A stretch of 64,000 nucleotides of DNA from Steromphala cineraria (lineage: Eukaryota; Mollusca; Gastropoda; Trochida; Trochidae): contig OU744725.1 in the NCBI GenBank assembly GCA_916613615.1, forward strand, positions 73,576,280 through 73,640,279, given 5' to 3'. Position numbers and translations under genes: made by a program. Shown here piece by piece: positions 57,601 to 64,000 of this stretch. The first letter of the stretch is position 1. Every line of letters begins with the position of its first letter. A model generated the notes under the pieces. That model ran no database searches. It worked only from the letters and a program-made list of their open reading frames with translations, and was not told the DNA's origin.

Positions 57601-60600
57601 GCCTAACCAGGCCAGAATCTCCCCCTTGTACATCATAACCAAGTGTGGGGAAGAAATAGCCTAGCTAGGCCAGAATCTCCCCTTTGTACATCATAACCAA
57701 GTGTGGGGAAGAAATAGCCAAGCCAGGCCAGAATATCCCCCCTTGTACATCATAAGATGTCCTGCATATCAGTCAATACAATTCCATTCATGCTATGAAA
57801 TAACAAGCCATACAATATCTTGCATATGAAATAGCCTAACCAGGCCAGAATCTCCCACTTGTACATCATAACCAAGGGTGGGGAAGAAATAGCCTAACCA
57901 GGCCAGAATCTCCCCCCTTCTACATCATAACCAAGGGTGGGGAAGAAATAGCCTAACCAGGCCAGAATCTCCCCCTTATACATTATATCCAAGGGTGGGG
58001 AAGAAATAGCCTAACCAGGCCAGAATCTCCCCCTTATACATCATAACCAAGGATGGGGAAGAAATAGCCCAACCAGGCCAGAATCTCCCCCTTGTACATC
58101 ATAACCAAGGGTGGGGAAGAAATAACCTAACCAGACAAGAATCTCCCCCTTGTACATCATAACCAAGTGTGGGGAAGAAATAACCTAACCAGACAAGAAT
58201 CTCCCCCTTGTACATCATAACCAAGGGTGGGGAAGAAATAGCCTAACCAGGCCAGAATCTCCCCCTTGTACATCATAACCAAGTGTGGGGAAGAAATAGC
58301 CTAACCAGGCCAGAATCTCCCCCTTGTACATCATAACCAAGGGTGGGGAAGAAATAGCCCAACCAGGCCAGAATCTCCCCCTTGTACATCATAACCAAGG
58401 GTGGGGAAGAAATAGCCTAACCAGGCCAGAATCTCCCCCCTTGTACATCATAACCAAGGATGGGGAAGAAATAGCCTAACCAGGCCAGAATCTCCCCCTT
58501 ATACATCATAACCAAGGATGGGGAAGAAATAGCCCAACCAGGCCAGAATCTCCCCTTTGTACATCATAACCAAGTGTGGGGAAGAAATAACCTAACCAGA
58601 CAAGAATCTCCCCCTTGTACATCATAACCAAGTGTGGGGAAGAAATAGCCGAACCAGACAAGAATCTCCCCCTTGTACATCATAACCAAGGGTGGGGAAG
58701 AAATAGCCTAACCAGGCCAGAATCTCCCCCTTGTACATCATAACCAAGTGTGGGGAAGAAATAGCCAAGCCAGGCCAGAATCTTCCCCTTGTACATCATA
58801 ACCAAGTGTGGGGAAGAAATAGTCTAACCAGACAAGAATCGCCCTTCATGTACATCATAACCAAGTGTGGGGTAGAAATAGCCTTACCAGGCCAGAATCT
58901 CCCCCTTGTACATCATAACCAAGTGTGGGGAAGAAATAGCCTAACCAGGCCAGAATCTCCCCCTTGTACATCATAACCAAGTGTGGGGAAGAAATAGCCT
59001 AACCAGACAAGAAACTCCCTCCATGTACATCATAAGAAATGGTGGGGAAGAAATAGCCTAGCCAGGCCAGAATATCCCCCCCTTGTACATCATAAGCAAG
59101 TGTGGGGAAGAAATAGCCTAGCTAGGCCAGAATATCCCCCTTGTAAACATAACCAAGGCTGGGGAAGAAATAGCCTAGCTAGCCCAGAATCTCCCCTTTG
59201 CACATCATAACCAAGTGTGGGGAAGAAATAGCCAAGCCAGGCCAGAATCTCCCCCCTTTTACATCATAACCAAGTGTGGGGAAGAAATAGTCTAACCAGC
59301 CCCTAATCCCCCCCCCCCCCCCTTGTACATCATAACCAAGTGTGGGGAAGAAATAGCCTAACCAGACAAGAATCTCCCCCTTGTACATCATAACCAAGTG
59401 TGGGGAAGAAATAGCCTAGCTAGCTCAGAATCTCCCACTTGTACATCATAACCAAGTGTGGGGAAGAAATAGCCTAGCTAGCTCAGAATCTCCCACTTGT
59501 ACATCATAACCAAGGGTGGGGAAGAAATAGCCCAACCAGGCCAGAATCTCCCCCTTGTACATCATAACCAAGGGTGGGGAAGAAATAGCCTAACCAGGCC
59601 AGAATCTCCCCCCTTGTACATCATAACCAAGGATGGGGAAGAAATAGCCTAACCAGGCCAGAATCTCCCCCTTATACATCATAACCAAGTGTGGGGAAGA
59701 AATAGCCTAACCAGGCCAGAATCTCCCCCTTGTACATCATAACAAAGTGTGGGGAAGAAATAGCCAAGCCATGCCAGAATCTTCCCATTGTACATCATAA
59801 CCAAGTGTGGGGAAGAAATAGCCTAACCAGGCCAGAATCGCCCTTCATGTACATCATAACCAAGTGTGGGGTAGAAATAGCCGAACCAGACAAGAATCTC
59901 CCCCTTGTACATCATAACCAAGTGTTGGGAAGAAATAATCCAGGCCAGAATCCCCCGCCCCCCCCCCCCCCCCTTGTACATCATAACCAAGTGTGGGGAA
60001 GAAATAGCCAAGCCAGGCCAGAATATGCCCCCTTGTACATCATAACCAAGTGTGGGGTAGAAATAGCCTTACCAGGCCAGAATCTCCCCCTTGTACATCA
60101 TAACCAAGTGTGGGGAAGAAATAGCCTAGCCAGGCCAGAATCTCCCCCTTGTACATCATAACCAAGTGTGGGGAAGAAATAGCCTAACCAGACAAGAAAC
60201 TCCCTCCATGTACATCATAAGAAATGGTGGGGAAGAAATAGCCTAGCCAGGCCAGAATATCCCCCCTTGTACATCATAACCAAGTTTTGGGAAGAAATAG
60301 CCTAGCTAGGCCAGAATATCCCCCTTGTAAACATAACCAAGGCTGGGGAAGAAATAGCCTAGCTAGCCCAGAATCTCCCCTTTGCACATCATAACCAAGT
60401 GTGGGGAAGAAATAGCCAAGCCAGGCCAGAATCTCCCCCCTTTTACATCATAACCAAGTGTGGGGAAGAAATAGTCTAACCAGGCCAGAATCCCCCCCTT
60501 GTACATCATAACCAAGTGTGGGGAAGAAATAGCCTAACCAGACAAGAATCTCCCCGTTGTACATCATAACCAAGTGTGGGGAAGAAATAGCCTAGCTAGC

Positions 60601-60710
60601 TCAGAATCTCCCACTTGTACATCATAACCAAGTGTGGGGAAGAAATAGTCTAGCTAGCTCAGAATCTCCCACTTGTACATCATAACCAAGTGTGGGGAAG
60701 AAATAGACTA

Positions 60711-61978
60711 CCGTCGGCTTAGCTTCGATATTAATTTCATTATCCATTTAGGGGCCCGCAGTGGTTGAGCTGTGCCCTTAACCTGTATACAAGTGTATAA
60801 ATATGACTGATAGCTTGATAAATTTCAACGCAAATAATTTGTGAGTGGTAAGGAATAATATTGACATTGACGCTATTAGTATTTTTTCCATGTTATGTTT
60901 TCATTCTGAGATGTGAGTGAAGCGCGATCGTCAAGACACAATCAAAACTACAAGTTTAATTACATCGACAAGAATTATTCAAGTCTGAGCTTTTTACAGT
61001 TACATTAATATATAGAAACAGCATATGAAATTTAACCTAAATATCATTAGTATTTCAAGAGAGAAATATAAACTTCATACAAAGGCTGTTATCATAAGAG
61101 TCGGACACCAAAAATAAGCCTTTGTCAGTCATGACGAATGCCTGAAAGTTTCTCGCCGTGATGTTCAAGATAAATATTTCACTTCCAATCAACCAAATGA
61201 AATAAAAGATTTAGTTTTTTCCCCACAACAATTCTACTTAAAATAGTTTTGTATACCATTTAATTATGTCGGTTTCAAAGTTTACGTTTATAAGAGTTAA
61301 GACAAAATAAATATTATTTGTAGCACAGTTTGGACGAGTCCACCATTATAAGGGCACGGGGTGATGGATATCACGATAGGAAGATAGAATTTATACTTCA
61401 TGATAACCTAAAGAAAAATGTATTTGTTTTGCTGATACATAATTCCTTATATATTTGATTATCTTTCTCTCATTGAATGTTTTGTTAATGTGGGATTATT
61501 AGGTCAAGTGTTTAGAAGTTCATCATTGCAACCCCTGTAAAATAATGGTTTGGTCATTTGTAAACAAATATGGCGGGAAGTTAAGCAACCACGTGAGTGA
61601 TTATCCACAGATGTGACAGATGTTACGATAATTTGTGAAGCATATTTCTTATATATGCTGCTGATTTTAATTGAGAATTGCTATGAAACCGAGTCACTCA
61701 TGAAATAAAGTAGATATTTGATCTTGATTGAACAATAAAAGATCGATACATTTCATGATTATTTTCTTTTCAGTGACAATTTTTTCTTGATTTGTAAGTT
61801 GTATGGCTGAAATAGAATATATATACTGATAATTTAACGACTGTGGTCGATTTATTGAAACGTGAAAATGACCATTTGGGGCATGGTTGAAATGTTAGGG
61901 GTGATTTGAACTTTTTAACCTCAGATTAACGTACGTGGTCGAATTATCAGAGATGTCGAATTAATAGAGAAATTACGG
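60711..61978. other. Noncoding stretch
   Basis: AT-rich, no exon or structural element recognised. Confidence 0.5.
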
Positions 61979-62125
61979 TAGCTAGACCAGCATCTCCCTC
62001 TTGTTCTGGTGGGGAAGGTTTGGCCTAGGACAGTCTTTCCCCGGGGAACATTTAGCCTTTGGGGGGGAAAATTTGGCCTAGGCCAAACCTTCCCCGGGGA
62101 AAGTTTTGCCAGGGGGAAAGTTTGG
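61979..62125. repeat. Isolated satellite-like monomer fused to a G/C-rich palindrome
   Basis: 'gctagaccagcatctccctc' then 'ttgttctggtggggaaggtt' follows the monomer's order (agctaggccagaatctcccccttgt first 20, then ggtggggaag). It runs into an inverted repeat: ggggaaggtttggcctagg (62011-62029) and cctaggccaaaccttcccc (62077-62095), perfect over 19 bp, with ccccgggga nearby. Confidence 0.7.
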
Positions 62126-63808
62126 CCCGTTACAGGGCTTTCCTCTCATTCACAGTCTGAAGGCACCCCAATTGCCCGCATGTTCTGGCGTAAGCTCATT
62201 CTACTCAATCACAATTACAACTTTCGATATCAGAGCTAGGGGCATGTGAAATCCATTTTATACATGATTGTCACCATGTTGGTTTTCGAAAAGGGACGAT
62301 GTGATTGGTCCGCTTGTGACTAGGTTTTGTCTGCACTAGCTTGGATGCTTTCAGACCGAGATGAAAGCCTTGATAGATATTTTTTTATTTTGTTCTCCTC
62401 GAAACCTGGAAAACCGGTGATCTGGAGCAGCGACACTGTTACGCCCCTTACCAACTCTTTCAACAATAGCCAATGAAATCGCCGTTTACAACCGGGACAA
62501 ATTCAAAATACTAACAGACGATATTTTTGAAAACTATCCGAGTGAAATTTGATATCAAACTTCAGTCCTCATAGTTGTTTTCATGTTTTCTATGAGCACC
62601 GAAAATGAAGAGAAAATAAACGTTAATGTATCGAATAAGAATTCATTACAACACGATATAAAACGTTTTTATAACATATTCATTTGAAAGATAACAAAAA
62701 TATGTTATTTATTATAGCAGTCATGTTTTTTCTATATACACATTTTATTCCTTGTTCACGATATGTTTTTAACCATGTAACAATCCATATCAAATAAACA
62801 CTAAAGTTAAAATACTGTCAATGCAAGAAAGTTGAAACCTAAGGTCGGTGCATTATAAGCTTGATTTGAAATACGTTTCGGCATGGAATTTTAATAAAAA
62901 GATAGGCGGTCATTCTGCTATGTATTGATTTTATACACTTACATCCCACTTAGACCTCGTCATCCATGGCAACCATTCATAAAAGTCTCCTGTTCATTAT
63001 CGATATCGGGAACTCTTAGGCCAAAGAGTCCCGCCATCTGATGCAAGAACACTTTTGTAAACCTTTCCCACAGAAGGTTTAAAACAATCAATCAACAACA
63101 TAGACATAGTAGTGCACTGAAAGTATCAACAATCAAATAAAACAAGCTGGAAAACAATCATAATACTTACACATTTAGCGTGAATAAAAATATTAAAATC
63201 ACCTAATAACACTATAACTTTTGTTTGCACTAGATAAAAACGATACCAAGAAATAAACATCATATGATTTGTGTTGCAGCAAAACTTTTGTTTTTTTAGG
63301 AAAATAAGTCTAGAAATATCCAAAATAATTTGATAATGATACATAATTAATTTATTTCATAGATATATTATTTTGGGCCAAATTTGTTATGGAAATGGTT
63401 AAAGTACCTTTTTATTAGAAATCCAAGAGAAACGTTTCATAAGTAGAAACCACTGTCAAAATTTATCTGTCTGTGATGACTCTAATAACGCGTCATCTAC
63501 CTTCAAAATCGAAACAGAAATGGACAACCTGTGAAACTTTGTCTTGAAACAGGCTCATATTCATGGAGTGCACGAAGCCTGCAAGTCCAAAACATTTACT
63601 TTGTGCCTTTCGCTTTGACACGCAAGAAGCACGTGGCTCGCGCTTTGACAAGCAAGACGCTTTGACGTGCTCGTACACCATTCATAGTACTACAAACTTC
63701 ATTCATAAAACAGTGAAGGGGCCCTTGGAAGGTTATCGAAAATTGAAATTTTATTAAAAACTATTAATTTTGTGGTTGATTGTACTCGGAATAAGTGAGA
63801 TGTAAGTC
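62126..63808. other. Noncoding stretch
   Basis: No gene recognised. Around 63008-63052 'ggaactcttaggccaaagagtcccgccatctgatgcaag' (in part) resembles the loop of the hairpin at 63810-63898, possibly a related foldback relic. Confidence 0.4.
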
Positions 63809-63809
63809 A

Positions 63810-63898
63810 GTTACTAGCATAGTAAATTGTATGTACTGGCCTCTCGGACAAAGTGTCCCTGCCATTATCCGATGCATACAATTTACTATGCTAGTAAC
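63810..63898. repeat. Perfect 24-bp inverted repeat with 41-nt loop
   Basis: gttactagcatagtaaattg(tatg) at 63810-63833 is the exact reverse complement of 63875-63898. The loop contains a smaller inverted pair (cggac aaa gtcc). Confidence 0.9.
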
Positions 63899-64000
63899 TA
63901 TTACTTATCCAATACTTGAAATCATGTATTTAAAAAAAACATGTCCTCATTTAGTCAGTGCCATGGAAGTGTATCGCTGAACGATTACCCGACAGCTCAT

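Larger units (their letters stand above)
43463..60710. repeat. 17-kb satellite array, about 58-bp monomer, close to 300 copies
   Basis: The monomer is CCTTGTACATCATAACCAAG then TGTGGGGAAGAAATAGCCTA then ACCAGGCCAGAATCTCCC (57-59 bp by length of the C run). Variants recur in fixed order: AGACAAG for AGGCCAG, CTAGCTAGG for CTAACCAGG, GGATGGGG for TGTGGGG, CTCCATG for CCTTG. This gives higher-order blocks: blocks starting near 48351, 49862 and 51257 (periods 1,511 and 1,395 bp) are near copies, and 45861-47664 and 55951-57754 both span 1,803 bp between spacers. The frames of 60-143 codons found inside are by-products. A left edge follows unrelated sequence ending 'cgacaacac'; the right edge is 'gaagaaatagactaccgtcg'. 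Confidence 0.97.

Noticed and set aside
43466..60160. Open frames of 60-143 codons on both strands (peptides such as MYIITKCGEEIA and VMMYKGEILVWLGYF)
   Set aside because: They are translations of the 58-bp satellite monomer and recur with it; no start, splice or conservation evidence.
43463..60710. CRISPR-like regular repeats
   Set aside because: Monomers follow each other with no unique spacers, the eight interruptions are all the same sequence, and the host is a eukaryote.
1..64000. tRNA or rRNA genes
   Set aside because: No cloverleaf with both promoter boxes or rRNA core was recognised by eye; a tRNA scan would be needed to be certain.

Overview
The window reads as nuclear DNA of an invertebrate animal, most probably a mollusc. 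The base composition is AT-rich, coding is in short exons with GT/AG borders, and there are many different transposons, foldback elements and tandem arrays. Two dispersed repeat types here (one bounded by ATCCCCCGCCA with CCGTCCGT runs, one built on 'gaccttgaaaataaggtcaa') are ones I associate with mollusc genomes from memory; no search was possible. There are few host genes and no bacterial or CRISPR features.

Layout: (1) 1-9.6 kb carries exons of an unrecognised gene (390-488 and 3078-3190) and a large terminal exon with a SPRY-like end (8893-9593). Between them lie several repeats, including a 1,228-bp foldback transposon with an 8-bp target duplication that landed in an old tandem array. 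(2) 11,036-24,062, minus strand, is a complete, young Ty3/gypsy-type endogenous retrovirus of about 13 kb. It has 2.2-kb LTRs, a 4-bp ATAT target duplication, gag, protease, RT-RNaseH-integrase, a chromodomain, and an env of the baculovirus-F/errantivirus type. (3) 24-36 kb is a transposon graveyard: MITEs, a 5'-truncated LINE, a Tc1 element with a broken transposase, a TTAA-flanked foldback element, and a pseudo-exon. (4) 36.3-38.3 kb holds a 390-bp tandem duplication and a 41-bp minisatellite. (5) 39,266-39,767 is the first exon of a secreted coiled-coil protein. (6) 43.46-60.71 kb is a 17-kb satellite array of about 58-bp monomers with higher-order blocks and eight copies of a 75-bp unrelated spacer. 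(7) 60.7-64 kb is noncoding, with one stray satellite-like monomer and hairpins.

The most interesting object is the retrovirus. Gag and protease share one frame, separated by a single UAG. It is followed by G, then by an 8-nt spacer and a 7-bp stem with a nested hairpin, which is the layout of mammalian gammaretrovirus readthrough signals. Protease and pol are in -1 relation. Each LTR contains an exact 49-bp duplication. One copy runs from a TATA-positioned start site to a consensus 5' splice site. The other sits about 1.67 kb downstream, directly after AATAAA, and itself ends in a good 3' splice site. Splicing out the LTR intron would recreate the sequence found at the poly(A) end. This suggests a replication scheme in which the 5' R is made by splicing and the promoter-proximal poly(A) signal is discarded inside the intron. 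This is inference from sequence and can be tested.
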